From: Mogibacterium sp.
Lineage (GTDB): Bacteria > Bacillota > Clostridia > Peptostreptococcales > Anaerovoracaceae
Reading direction: 5' to 3'
DNA length: 64,000 bases
NCBI GenBank assembly: GCA_017431685.1
Contig: JAFRKO010000042.1
Coordinates: 1-64,000 of the forward strand
Both the position numbers and the translations under genes were made by a program. Under the pieces are notes generated by a model. The model made no database searches. It worked only from the letters and a program-made list of their open reading frames with translations, and was not told the origin of the DNA. This document shows, piece by piece, positions 16,946 to 25,988 of this stretch; position 1 is the stretch's first letter, and each line of letters starts with the position of its first letter.

Positions 16946-17860
16946 ATGTTATTATCGAAAGGACTGCCGAAAATCGGTATAGAGTGCAAGTGCTTCGACG
17001 AGAAGGAATTCGAGTCGCTCGGACTGGCTGGCTACAACGACGGCAAAAATGTCTGCACCTTCCTCGCCGCTGCAAAGTATGCAGCTGGCCTTTCGGAAGG
17101 AATAAGCATGATACTCACTTCGCAGAAGGTGTACGACGAGCTTATGGCTGCGGGAAGCTTTGGAGGAAGCTATGGCATCTGCATTGTGGATAACCCGAGA
17201 CTGACATACTTTCTGCTGCATAACGCGCTCTGCAATTCTGAGGAATACGCGCGTCCGCGCTATGAGTCGAAGATCGCCGAGAGCGCAAAGATCAGCCCTC
17301 TGGCTTACATTGCTCCATACAATGTAACGATAGGCGAGAATACCGTGATTGAGGAGTTCGTCTCGGTCAAGGAGAATACCGTGATAGGCGATGACTGTGT
17401 CATAAGGACAGGCACAAAGATCGGCGGCCCGGGATTCGAGATCAAGAATGACGGCACAAAGGCCATCACGGTTACGCATATCGGCGGAGTTAAAATCGGA
17501 AACAATGTTGAAATCCAGCAGAATTCCAACGTCGATAAAGCCATATATCCATGGGACGATACCATTATCGATGATCACGTCAGGATCAACACACTTGTGC
17601 AAATCGCTCATGGCGACAAGATCGGAAAGTTCACCGAGATAGTTGCTCACGCAAGTATACAGGGCAGAGTAAGGATAGGCGAAAACGTCTGGATAGGCCC
17701 TGGCTGCGTGATCAGAAACGGCATCTCGATAGGTGACAACGCCAGAGTTAACATGGGAGCTGTAGTCACGCTCAGCGTACCTGCAGGCGAGGCCGTCAGC
17801 GGCAACTTTGCAAGAACGCATGCTGCTCTTATTGAAGAAATGAGAATTTACAAGAAATGA
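16946..17860 (+). CDS. LpxD-like N-acyltransferase (left-handed beta-helix)
   Basis: A 304-residue protein. An N-terminal domain (1-105) precedes a long hexapeptide helix (about 105-290) with the LpxD-like block GGPGFEIKNDGTK, IGGVKIGNNVE, QIAHGDKIGK and HASIQGRV. In Gram-negatives LpxD moves a 3-hydroxyacyl chain from carrier protein to an amino sugar; this genome context shows no lipid A genes, so the acceptor is probably a capsule amino sugar. GAGGAG lies 9 bases before the ATG. Its stop overlaps the next start by 4 bp (ATGA), showing translational coupling. It may use the carrier protein encoded at 11385 or CoA thioesters. Confidence 0.82.
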   Translation: MLLSKGLPKIGIECKCFDEKEFESLGLAGYNDGKNVCTFLAAAKYAAGLSEGISMILTSQKVYDELMAAGSFGGSYGICIVDNPRLTYFLLHNALCNSEEYARPRYESKIAESAKISPLAYIAPYNVTIGENTVIEEFVSVKENTVIGDDCVIRTGTKIGGPGFEIKNDGTKAITVTHIGGVKIGNNVEIQQNSNVDKAIYPWDDTIIDDHVRINTLVQIAHGDKIGKFTEIVAHASIQGRVRIGENVWIGPGCVIRNGISIGDNARVNMGAVVTLSVPAGEAVSGNFARTHAALIEEMRIYKK

Positions 17861-18957
17861 AGAGATGTATTTTTCATTATCCCGGACCGATACAGGAAAA
17901 CCCGTCTTCAGGATCCGCAGTAAGACCCAACAGAATGCTGAACGCATTCAAGGCAATAGGATATGAGGTCGAAGAAGTTACGGGCTTCAGTAAAGAGCGG
18001 GCAGAGAAGATCAAAGAGGTCAGGAAGAAAATAAGAAATGGCGTAAAATACAACTTTGTATATTCCGAAAATACGTCTATGCCTACAGCGATGGCAGACA
18101 GTGACCATGTTCCGAGACATCCGGTGATGGACGAAGTATTCCTCAGGAAGTGCAGAAAAGCAGGAATCCCTGTGGGCCTGTTCTACAGAGATGCGTATTG
18201 GCAGTTCCCACTCTACAAGGAATCTGTAAAGTGGTTTGTGCCGATGGTGACTATCCCAATATATAAGAATGAGCTTAAGGGGTACAGAAAGTGTACAGAC
18301 GTTCTCTTTGTACCGTCCAACGAATTTGCGGAGGCGATAGGGTACAAAGGCAGATATCAGGAGCTGCCTCCGGGCGGAGATCCAATCAGCATAAATGAAG
18401 ATACAGAGAGAACAGATGACAGGATTAGAATCTTTTACGTTGGGGGCGTAAGTGGTCTTTACGACATTACGGTTCCGGTACAGATCATATCTGAATTTCC
18501 TGAGTACCGGCTGACGGTCTGCTGCGCTGAGAAAGATTGGGAAGCAAATGAAACACTGAAAGGCATAGTTGCAAAGATCGACAACATTTCAGTGATTCAT
18601 AAAAAGAAGCATGAGCTGGGGCCTTTCTATATACAGGCAGATATTGCGATGGCGTTTTTTGAGAGAAATGCTTACAGAGATCTGGCAATGCCTGTAAAGC
18701 TGTTTGAATACATAGGCTATGGAAAACCGGTTATTGCTACTGCAGGTACAGCTGCAGGCAGGTATATCAAAGATAATGATATTGGATGGGCTATCGATTT
18801 TGATTCTGAACAGCTCAGAACACTGCTCCGTTCATTGGCTAAAGACAGAAATATAATACGCACAAAGACAGATAAAACAATTGCTGTTGCTCCGGGCAAT
18901 ACCTGGGAGGCAAGAGCCCAAATGGTTGTAAAGACGCTTACAGAACTTAAGCAGTAA
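17857..18957 (+). CDS. Glycosyltransferase (GT4-like)
   Basis: A 366-residue protein with FHYPGPIQENPSSGSAVRP at the N-terminus, a central FYVGGVSGLYD loop, and a C-terminal donor region KLFEYIGYGKPVIATAGT typical of GT-B retaining transferases. It overlaps the LpxD-like gene by 4 bp, so the acylated sugar and this transfer step may be linked. Donor and acceptor are not predictable. The gene is followed by the 3-hydroxyacyl-CoA dehydrogenase gene after 42 bp. Confidence 0.82.
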   Translation: MKRCIFHYPGPIQENPSSGSAVRPNRMLNAFKAIGYEVEEVTGFSKERAEKIKEVRKKIRNGVKYNFVYSENTSMPTAMADSDHVPRHPVMDEVFLRKCRKAGIPVGLFYRDAYWQFPLYKESVKWFVPMVTIPIYKNELKGYRKCTDVLFVPSNEFAEAIGYKGRYQELPPGGDPISINEDTERTDDRIRIFYVGGVSGLYDITVPVQIISEFPEYRLTVCCAEKDWEANETLKGIVAKIDNISVIHKKKHELGPFYIQADIAMAFFERNAYRDLAMPVKLFEYIGYGKPVIATAGTAAGRYIKDNDIGWAIDFDSEQLRTLLRSLAKDRNIIRTKTDKTIAVAPGNTWEARAQMVVKTLTELKQ

Positions 18958-18999
18958 ATAAAGAAGAAGAAAAGAAATCATAAGTCATGAGAGGATAAC

Positions 19000-20304
19000 A
19001 TGAATATTCAGACAGTAACAGTAATAGGGGCCACAGGAACAATGGGAGCGAATGTCGCAGGGATATTTGCCTCCTTTGGGAATGCAAAGGTATTTTGTGT
19101 TGGCAGGGACATTGAGAAAGTCAGGAATACTATTCCCAGGATCATTGCTTCTGTGCGTGCCGACAGTATCGCAGATAATCTGGTTCCGGCTGATTACACT
19201 ATGCTGGATAAATGCGTAAGAGAATCGGATCTGATTTTTGAAAGCACTTCAGAAAACATACAGGTAAAGAAAGAAATCGCCAGGCTGGTATCTCAAAGTA
19301 TCAATGAACATGCAATAACATGTACGGGTACATCAGGACTATCGATCCATGAAATTTCCAGATGCTATCCGGAAGAAGTCAGAAAGCGTTTCTTTGGAGT
19401 GCACATGTTCAATCCTCCATATAGTCTGTCTTTATGTGAGCTGATATCAACAGAGGCGACATCCGAAACAGTTAAAAACGAGCTCCGAGAGTATCTTGAA
19501 AAAAAGCTGCTTAGAACAGTGGTTGAGGTAAAAGATTCCCCTGCGTTTCTAGGTAACAGAATAGGCTTTATGTTTATAAACGAAGCCATGCAATATGCCG
19601 AAAAGTATAAGGACAGTGGAGGGATAGACTATATCGATGCAATACTGGGTTCGTTCTCCGGCAGGTCGATGCCTCCACTTCTTACAGCGGATTTTGTTGG
19701 GTTGGATGTCCACAAGGCAATTGTTGATAATATCCACAATAACACTGACGATTATGCCAATGACTCTTTTACTCTGCCGGAGTTCGTTCAGACATTGATT
19801 GACAATGGCGCTTTAGGCAGGAAGAAGGGCGAGGGGCTATATAAAACTTTTTACTATGAGAATGGGCTGAAAAGAAAAACGGTATTGGATCTTAACAGTG
19901 AAGTCTATCGGGATAAGATAAAGTATGTTTTCCCTTTTTCAGAAAGAATGAAAAGACACATTTCGGAAGGGGATTATATGCTCGCGTTTGAGGCACTGAT
20001 CAACAACCATTCTCAGGAAGCAGAAATATGTCTTTCATTTTTGCTGAAGTTTATTATATATGCTGTTTATGCAGCTGATAAAATCGGAGACGGAATAGAC
20101 GCAGCAGACGATGTGATGGCAGCTGGCTTTAACTGGTGCCCTCCGCTGGCATTATATGAAGCGCTTTCTCAGGTTGCAGATGTCAGGGATCTTATCAGGG
20201 AAAGAACAGAATTATACTCCGTCGTGGATGTAGACAGATTGCTCGAAAAAATGGTGCCGTCAAAGTATGATTTCAGGAAATTTTTCAAGACAGGAAGACA
20301 GTAA
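19000..20304 (+). CDS. 3-hydroxyacyl-CoA dehydrogenase family protein
   Basis: A 434-residue NAD-dependent enzyme. An N-terminal Rossmann domain ([14 protein letters not shown]) is followed by GTSGLSIHE (about 109-117), the catalytic His in GVHMFNPP (His135) and the paired Glu in LCELIST (Glu147). [10 protein letters not shown] and DFVGLDV mark the 3HCDH C-terminal domain. These match the FadB/Hbd group, which interconverts 3-ketoacyl-CoA and 3-hydroxyacyl-CoA. The protein is longer than Hbd (about 280) because of a C-terminal extension. It overlaps none but lies 1 bp from the thiolase gene, so both act together. In a glycan operon it probably supplies a 3-hydroxyacyl group. Confidence 0.87.
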   Translation: MNIQTVTVIGATGTMGANVAGIFASFGNAKVFCVGRDIEKVRNTIPRIIASVRADSIADNLVPADYTMLDKCVRESDLIFESTSENIQVKKEIARLVSQSINEHAITCTGTSGLSIHEISRCYPEEVRKRFFGVHMFNPPYSLSLCELISTEATSETVKNELREYLEKKLLRTVVEVKDSPAFLGNRIGFMFINEAMQYAEKYKDSGGIDYIDAILGSFSGRSMPPLLTADFVGLDVHKAIVDNIHNNTDDYANDSFTLPEFVQTLIDNGALGRKKGEGLYKTFYYENGLKRKTVLDLNSEVYRDKIKYVFPFSERMKRHISEGDYMLAFEALINNHSQEAEICLSFLLKFIIYAVYAADKIGDGIDAADDVMAAGFNWCPPLALYEALSQVADVRDLIRERTELYSVVDVDRLLEKMVPSKYDFRKFFKTGRQ

Positions 20305-20305
20305 C

Positions 20306-21553
20306 ATGGATAAGGTATACATACTCGGTGGAGCTCAAACTGATTTTGAGAGGAACTGGAAAAAAGAAGGAAAAAATCTGGTCGCTCTGCTAAAGGAAGT
20401 GATCGCAGACGGACTGGATAATGCAAATATATCATATGACTGCATCAGGGAGCTTAACAACGATAACAGGATTGCTGTTTTTGTCGGAAATTTTATTGCA
20501 GAAAAATATGTGGAACAGGGACATCTTGGAGCATTTCTTACTGAGGTGGATTCGGCCTTTTACGGGGTGCCTTCTGCAAGATATGAGGCTGCCTGTGCTT
20601 CATCGTCAGTGGCGATTGATGCAGCGCAAACAAAAATAAGATCAGGAGATTATGACGTCGCAATAGTGGTTGGCTGGGAGCTGATGAAAACAGTAGATGC
20701 GAAAACAGGAGGAGACTTCCTCGGCCGCGCTGCATATTATGATAAAGAAAGCAAAGGAATAGAGCTCCCATTTCCAAAGCTGTTTGCTAAACTAGCAGAT
20801 GAAACGATAGAAAAGTATCAGTTAGATGAAAAGAGATATCTGAATGCACTTGCAGCAATCTCTGCCAATAATTACTCAAATGCGAAACGCAATCCTCTGG
20901 CACAGACGAGAAAGTGGTTCATGAGCTATGAGCAGGCCAGTAACAGAGGTACAAATACAAATATGATTGTGGGGGGACGCCTGGCTGTGTCTGATTGTTC
21001 ACAGATCACAGATGGTGCGGCAGTAGTAGTCCTTGCATCAGAAGGTTTTGTAAAAGAACAGAAGATAAAGAATAAGCCTGTCATTAAGGGCTTTGGGCAT
21101 CGTGTTGCACCACTTCAGTTTTCAAAAAAGATCGGGGAAAGCAGTAATTCGGAATATATTCTGCCATGGACAAGACAGGCTGTTCTGGATGCGTATAAGA
21201 GGAGCGGACTTTCCGTTGAGGACATTGATGTATTCGAGGCGCATGACTGCTTTACTTCGAGTGAATATGTTGCAATAAGCTGCTTTGGCCTGACAGAACC
21301 CGGCAAGGAATACGAAGCTGTTGAAAGTGGGCTGATTGCATTTGATGGCAAAAGGCCTATCAATCCGGGCGGAGGGCTTATCGGATGCGGGCATCCTGTT
21401 GGGGCAACAGGGACCAGAATGCTGCTTGATTGCTATAAGCAGCTTACAGGTGAAGCAGGAAGCTATCAGGTCAAAGGGGCTAATAATGCTCTCATGCTGA
21501 ATATCGGCGGAACTGCTACTACAAATTATGTGTTTATTATCGGCAATGAGTAG
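20306..21553 (+). CDS. SCP2-type thiolase family protein
   Basis: A 415-residue thiolase-fold protein. The nucleophilic Cys is in ACASSSVA (Cys97). AHDCFTSSE (Cys315) is the HDCF motif that in SCP2-type thiolases supplies the second cysteine, and [12 protein letters not shown] carries the GHP motif (about 362). The classical C-terminal CxGGG motif is replaced by NIGGTAT, consistent with the SCP2 branch. It would join or split acyl-CoA units. The start ATG 20306 follows GGAAGA and comes directly after the dehydrogenase stop. A thiolase and dehydrogenase pair could make 3-hydroxybutyryl-CoA from acetyl-CoA for sugar acylation (inference). Confidence 0.87.
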   Translation: MDKVYILGGAQTDFERNWKKEGKNLVALLKEVIADGLDNANISYDCIRELNNDNRIAVFVGNFIAEKYVEQGHLGAFLTEVDSAFYGVPSARYEAACASSSVAIDAAQTKIRSGDYDVAIVVGWELMKTVDAKTGGDFLGRAAYYDKESKGIELPFPKLFAKLADETIEKYQLDEKRYLNALAAISANNYSNAKRNPLAQTRKWFMSYEQASNRGTNTNMIVGGRLAVSDCSQITDGAAVVVLASEGFVKEQKIKNKPVIKGFGHRVAPLQFSKKIGESSNSEYILPWTRQAVLDAYKRSGLSVEDIDVFEAHDCFTSSEYVAISCFGLTEPGKEYEAVESGLIAFDGKRPINPGGGLIGCGHPVGATGTRMLLDCYKQLTGEAGSYQVKGANNALMLNIGGTATTNYVFIIGNE

Positions 21554-21573
21554 ATGAAAGGCATATTGATTCC

Positions 21574-22314
21574 ATGGATTTTACGTTTTCAGATTATCGA
21601 AAGTTGCTTGGGACATTGCAGGAAAAAGCATTTCTTCCAATCAGGTTCTGTGATACAGGTGATTATTCCGGTAGAGTCGCAATCATAAGGCACGATGTAG
21701 ATATGAGTCCGCAAAAGGCTGTTGACATAGGGTCTATCGAGAGTGAGACTGGAATAAAAAGCACTTTCTTTGTTTTGCTTTCATCACGCTACTACAATCT
21801 GGTGTCAGGCGAAAACAGGGAAGCAGTCAAAGAACTGATTAGACAGGGTCACGAAATAGGTTTGCATTTTGACGTCACTAATTATGATGAGGATTACTCT
21901 TTAGATGAATTATGTGATGCTATCAAACGCGAACGCCTGTTGCTGGAAAGTCTTTTCGACATACAGGTGAGAAGCATGTCGTGGCACATTCCCAAAAGGG
22001 AACTGATCGGAGTAAACATACCTGCGCTGGATGAAATAGGACTGCTTAATGCATATGATCCGGAATTTTATAATGGTTATAAGTATGTATCTGACAGTAT
22101 GATGAGATGGCGGGAACCAATAGATGAATACCTCGAAAAAGCCGCATATGAGAAGATGCAGATTCTTACCCATCCGATCTGGTACAGCTTCAAGCAGAAT
22201 AAAAAGGATCTTGAGATATTAAAAGCGCATCATTTCGGCGAAATAAAAAAGGACTGTATTTATTTGGACGCTATCAGACCGGGATATAAAGATATTTTGG
22301 AATTATCAGAATAG
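21574..22314 (+). CDS. Polysaccharide-deacetylase-like protein
   Basis: A 246-residue protein with an NodB-like layout: RHDVDMSP (about 38-45) holds the general base Asp and a metal Asp, and GHEIGLHFD (about 91-99) holds metal-binding His residues. ILTHPIW near the C-terminus supplies the last His. Related proteins sit in many capsule loci as predicted amide hydrolases. Here it could remove an acetyl group from an amino sugar so that another acyl group can be added by the adjacent LpxD-like enzyme. That order is inferred from position only. No signal peptide, so it acts in the cytoplasm. Confidence 0.8.
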   Translation: MDFTFSDYRKLLGTLQEKAFLPIRFCDTGDYSGRVAIIRHDVDMSPQKAVDIGSIESETGIKSTFFVLLSSRYYNLVSGENREAVKELIRQGHEIGLHFDVTNYDEDYSLDELCDAIKRERLLLESLFDIQVRSMSWHIPKRELIGVNIPALDEIGLLNAYDPEFYNGYKYVSDSMMRWREPIDEYLEKAAYEKMQILTHPIWYSFKQNKKDLEILKAHHFGEIKKDCIYLDAIRPGYKDILELSE

Positions 22315-22346
22315 TAAAAAAGGCAAATGTTCAGAGGAAGACTATA

Positions 22347-23240
22347 ATGGAAATATCAGTAAAAGAAATCGAAAAATGTCTTGAGGCAAATGGTATAGGA
22401 TACAAATATACCGGAGACAAAAGTGCAGCAGTAAAAGGCTTCTCTGCAATTAACAATTATAAAAACGATACGATAACCTGGATAGGGCGTAAAGAGATTG
22501 CTCAGGAGTATCATCCTGATGCATTACTGGTTATTGCCCAGGACGGGCTGGATGTCTCGTTCAGCAACATGTTTATATGTGATAACTCAAAAAAGGCTTT
22601 TTTTACGATTATCGAAACCTTTTTCAATGAGGACGTGGTGCTTACAGATGTAGGGAAAGGCACATATATAGGAGACAATGTAAAAATTGGCAAAAATGTT
22701 AAAATCGGACATAACTGTACGATAGACGGAAACGTTGAAATTGAAGACAATACAATTATTCATCATAATGTAACGATTATTAATAAAGTAAAAATAGGAG
22801 CAAATTGTGAGATTCAGTCTGGTGTCAGGATTGGTCATGATGGGTTTGCCTACTCGGAAGATGTGGACGGTATCAAAACAATGATAAAGCATCATGGTGG
22901 AGTAATAATCCATAACGATGTATTTATCGGATCAAATACTGAAGTTGCAAGAGGAACGATAGATGACACCGTGATTAATGAGGGCTGCAAGATTGATGCT
23001 TTGACTCATATTGCTCATAATGTAAAACTGGGGAAAAACAATGGAGTTATAGCTGGCTGCACGATTTATGGATCAGTCAGAACTGGGGACAATTGTTATA
23101 TAGCAACATCCGTCATCAGAGATCAGGCAGTTTTAGGCAATAATGCTTTTGTCGGAATGAACAGTACGGTCACAAAAGATATTCCTGATAACAGTGTGGT
23201 CGTAGGCAGTCCAGCAAAAGTTATTAGAACAAATAAATAG
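22347..23240 (+). CDS. Second LpxD-like N-acyltransferase
   Basis: A 297-residue protein with an LpxD-like N-terminal domain (about 1-100: AINNYKNDTITWIGRKE) and a beta-helix (about 105-285). RIGHDGFAYSED and HIAHNVKLGKNNGVIAG correspond to the LpxD catalytic and substrate regions; the central His residues in IGHDG and IAHN are kept. It ends with VVVGSPAKVIR. The best-known members transfer 3-hydroxyacyl chains from ACP to UDP-glucosamine derivatives. It follows the dehydrogenase, thiolase and deacetylase genes, which supports an acylation role. It is only distantly similar to the LpxD-like protein encoded at 16946. Confidence 0.83.
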   Translation: MEISVKEIEKCLEANGIGYKYTGDKSAAVKGFSAINNYKNDTITWIGRKEIAQEYHPDALLVIAQDGLDVSFSNMFICDNSKKAFFTIIETFFNEDVVLTDVGKGTYIGDNVKIGKNVKIGHNCTIDGNVEIEDNTIIHHNVTIINKVKIGANCEIQSGVRIGHDGFAYSEDVDGIKTMIKHHGGVIIHNDVFIGSNTEVARGTIDDTVINEGCKIDALTHIAHNVKLGKNNGVIAGCTIYGSVRTGDNCYIATSVIRDQAVLGNNAFVGMNSTVTKDIPDNSVVVGSPAKVIRTNK

Positions 23241-23291
23241 TATCTTAATATAATATAAAGGGTAGTATATCCGGAAAGAGAGGAGTTATTA

Positions 23292-23858
23292 ATGGAAAAA
23301 TCCTACTTTGTACATCCAACCAGTATCGTTGATGATAACGTTGAGATAGGAGAGGGAACAAAAGTCTGGCATTTCAGCCACATCATGAGTGGAGCGAAAA
23401 TCGGAAAGAACTGCTCATTCGGACAGAATGTCAATGTCGGCAACAATGCTATCATTGGTGACAATTGTAGGGTACAGAACAACGTATCGATTTATGAAGG
23501 AATCGAGTTAGGAAATAACGTTTTCTGCGGACCTTCAATGGTATTCACCAATGACCCGTTCCCAAGAGCAGATTCAGATAAAGGAAAAGAATTCTGGAAA
23601 AAGACTATTATAGGAGACGGATCATCGATCTGTGCTAACGCTACTATTGTATGCGGTCATAACCTCGGAAAGAGAGCTATGGTTGCTGCGGGAGCTGTTG
23701 TCACAAAAGACGTTCTTGATCACGCGTTGGTTGCAGGCGTTCCTGCAAGAAGGATCGGATGGGTATGCGACTGCGGAACCAAGCTGGATAATGATCTAAA
23801 GTGCCCATATTGCGGCAAAGAGTTTAGAAAAACCGATTCCGGATTGACGGAGAAATAG
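23292..23858 (+). CDS. UDP-3-amino-sugar N-acetyltransferase (WbpD-like)
   Basis: A 188-residue beta-helix acetyltransferase. YFVHPTSIVDDNVEIGEG, WHFSHIMSGAKIGKNC and FTNDPFPRA are signatures of the WbpD/WlbB group, which acetylates the 3-amino group of UDP-GlcNAc3NA with acetyl-CoA. The C-terminus adds a small four-cysteine element (CDCGTKLDNDLKCPYCGK), which looks like a zinc ribbon and is frequent in this branch. AGAGGAG precedes the ATG. A GnnA/WbpB-like oxidoreductase and a WbpE-like aminotransferase follow one gene later. Confidence 0.9.
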   Translation: MEKSYFVHPTSIVDDNVEIGEGTKVWHFSHIMSGAKIGKNCSFGQNVNVGNNAIIGDNCRVQNNVSIYEGIELGNNVFCGPSMVFTNDPFPRADSDKGKEFWKKTIIGDGSSICANATIVCGHNLGKRAMVAAGAVVTKDVLDHALVAGVPARRIGWVCDCGTKLDNDLKCPYCGKEFRKTDSGLTEK

Positions 23859-23870
23859 TCAAGGTCATAT

Positions 23871-24917
23871 ATGAAAATCATTCATGGAATGTCTGAAGTG
23901 GCCGGACAGGGAATAAACACGGTAAAAGGCCTAAGGGCGAATGGATACGATGCTGTGATGGCAGTCTGGCAGAAGAATAAGTTGGCTGACGCCCCAGACT
24001 TCGACCTTGGAGTTAATAAATCCAAAAAGTATCTATTGCCAGTTTACGCAATCAAAATGGCCACATTCGCATTTAATGCAATGCGCAAATATGATTTAGT
24101 ACATGTGCATTTTGGCAATTCTCTTTTTCCTTTTGGACTCGATACCTTTTTTTATAGGCTGTTCAAAATCAAGTGTTTTGCCGAATTTCATGGATCTGAT
24201 ATCAGATTCCTTTTTGCCCCTGAATACAAATATCCATATTTACAAAATGAAAACTGTGATCAGGATAGAAAGAGAGAGAAATCACGTAAAATTAGGCTTA
24301 TTAAGCGGGCAGAGGGTGTCATTCTGCATGACCATGAGCTGATTCCACATCTCCCCGACACCGAGACTCCTTTGTTTATTGTTCCTCTCAGAGTAGATGT
24401 CAATAGTATAGAGACCGCATATCCTTCCCTAAAGAAAGAACATAAGCCGATAATAGTACATTCTCCAAGCAAACGATCCGGGAAAGGTACAGAACAGATA
24501 TTGAAAGAACTCGAGAAGGTCAAGGGTGAATTTCAGTTGGTGTTGGTTGAAAATAAATCTCATAATGAGGCTATGGAAATCTATCGTTGTGCAGATATTA
24601 TTATAGATCAGGTATCGGTTGGCACTTATGGCGTATTTGCCATTGAAGCGATGGCTATGGGAAAACCGGTGATTACATATATATCTCCGGAAATGAAGGA
24701 ACAGCTCCCTGAGAGCCTTCCAATCATCAGCGCTGATTTTGATGAACTTTCGGATGTTGTAGAACATCTGATTGCTGATCCTGCATCACGGTATGAAATA
24801 GGGCTAAAAAGCAGAGCTTATGTAGAGAGATATCACGATAATGTAAAGGTTGCAAAGTGCCTTTATGAAGTATATGATGGAACAGTTAAGGAAAGAAACC
24901 TGTTTAAAGTACTGTAA
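23871..24917 (+). CDS. GT4-family glycosyltransferase
   Basis: A 348-residue GT-B enzyme. VHVHFGNSLFP and AEFHGSDIRF lie in the N-terminal half. Downstream are VHSPSKRSGKGTE and GTYGVFAIEAMAMGKPVIT, the donor-binding E-x7-E type region. It belongs to the glycan operon, 12 bp after the WbpD-like gene, and probably transfers the 3-amino uronic acid made by its neighbours. The donor is inferred from position only. Confidence 0.82.
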   Translation: MKIIHGMSEVAGQGINTVKGLRANGYDAVMAVWQKNKLADAPDFDLGVNKSKKYLLPVYAIKMATFAFNAMRKYDLVHVHFGNSLFPFGLDTFFYRLFKIKCFAEFHGSDIRFLFAPEYKYPYLQNENCDQDRKREKSRKIRLIKRAEGVILHDHELIPHLPDTETPLFIVPLRVDVNSIETAYPSLKKEHKPIIVHSPSKRSGKGTEQILKELEKVKGEFQLVLVENKSHNEAMEIYRCADIIIDQVSVGTYGVFAIEAMAMGKPVITYISPEMKEQLPESLPIISADFDELSDVVEHLIADPASRYEIGLKSRAYVERYHDNVKVAKCLYEVYDGTVKERNLFKVL

Positions 24918-24953
24918 CACTATTATTATAAAAACAGAGAGGTTAGCAGAAGC

Positions 24954-25910
24954 ATGAAAGTAAAAGTAGGCATCATTGGAGCCGGCAATATGGGGAAAAA
25001 CCATATAAGACTTGCAAGAGAGATGAACAATGAGTTTGAGTTCGTGGGTGTATTCGATCCGGATGAAAACAGGATCAACACACTCGGACTGACAGATTAT
25101 TATTTTAAAACGGAAGACGAATTGATAGAAGCAGTAGATGCTGTCATCGTTGCGGCTCCGTCTTCGCTTCACAAAAGGTTGGCTCTCAAGGTCGCTGCAG
25201 CTGGAAAGCATCTCCTGGTAGAGAAACCGATTGCACTCTCCGCAGCAGATGGACAGGAAATCGTTGATGCATTTGCAAATACAAAGCAGGTGCTGCAGGT
25301 AGGACACGTAGAGAGATTCAACCCTGTAGTTCTTGAGCTTGAAAAAATCGTCAGAAATGAAGACGTTGTAGCTGTTCACATTGAGCGTTGTTCACCTATG
25401 GACAGAAGAATCAGCGACACAGACGTTGTTTATGACCTCATGATCCACGATGTAGATATCCTGGTCAATGGACTCATGTCAGGTGCAAACGTTGAAACCG
25501 TCACTTCAATGGGAGCGAAAGTATATAGCGACAAATTTATGGACTATGTCGAGAGCATGTTCAGCTTCGACAACGGCGTGATCGGATCAGTAGTGAGTAG
25601 CAGAACTACAGAGAGCAAGATCAGAAGAATCCAGCTCCACTGCAGAAACGCTTATATCGATGCAGATCTTCTGCACAGAACGCTGACGATCTCGAGAAAG
25701 ACATCATATACTCTGGACGTCGGATATGATCCGGCTTACAGACAGGAGAACGTTGTAGAGAGAGTATTTGTTTCGAACGAGGAGCCTCTGAAGGCAGAGC
25801 TCAAGCACTTCCACAACTGTATAGTGGAAAGCAAGCCTGCAAAGACAAGCGGCAAGTCCGCGGTAAAGAGCGTAAAAGTTCTTGATACCATCAAAGAGCA
25901 GATATACTGA
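24954..25910 (+). CDS. Gfo/Idh/MocA oxidoreductase, UDP-GlcNAc(A) 3-dehydrogenase candidate (GnnA/WbpB-like)
   Basis: A 318-residue NAD(P)-binding oxidoreductase. GIIGAGNMGKNH is the Rossmann loop, EKPIALS is the family lysine motif, and QVGHVERFNP plus MIHDVDI are typical of the group annotated as UDP-GlcNAc 3-dehydrogenase (GnnA). It would oxidise C3 before transamination by the next gene product. Whether the sugar is UDP-GlcNAc or UDP-GlcNAcA is not decided by sequence. It lies 78 bp before the aminotransferase gene. A second, WlbA-like member of this family is encoded at 29914. Confidence 0.87.
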   Translation: MKVKVGIIGAGNMGKNHIRLAREMNNEFEFVGVFDPDENRINTLGLTDYYFKTEDELIEAVDAVIVAAPSSLHKRLALKVAAAGKHLLVEKPIALSAADGQEIVDAFANTKQVLQVGHVERFNPVVLELEKIVRNEDVVAVHIERCSPMDRRISDTDVVYDLMIHDVDILVNGLMSGANVETVTSMGAKVYSDKFMDYVESMFSFDNGVIGSVVSSRTTESKIRRIQLHCRNAYIDADLLHRTLTISRKTSYTLDVGYDPAYRQENVVERVFVSNEEPLKAELKHFHNCIVESKPAKTSGKSAVKSVKVLDTIKEQIY

Positions 25911-25988
25911 TGCAACAGAAAACATTGCGGCAGTTTGATAAGATACAAATTATATGAGTTGAAATAAAGTAAACATGGAGGACAGAAA

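Noticed and set aside
16952-17947. 331-codon minus-strand frame
   Set aside because: Fully antisense to the LpxD-like gene, whose hexapeptide code gives open reverse frames; no domain seen.
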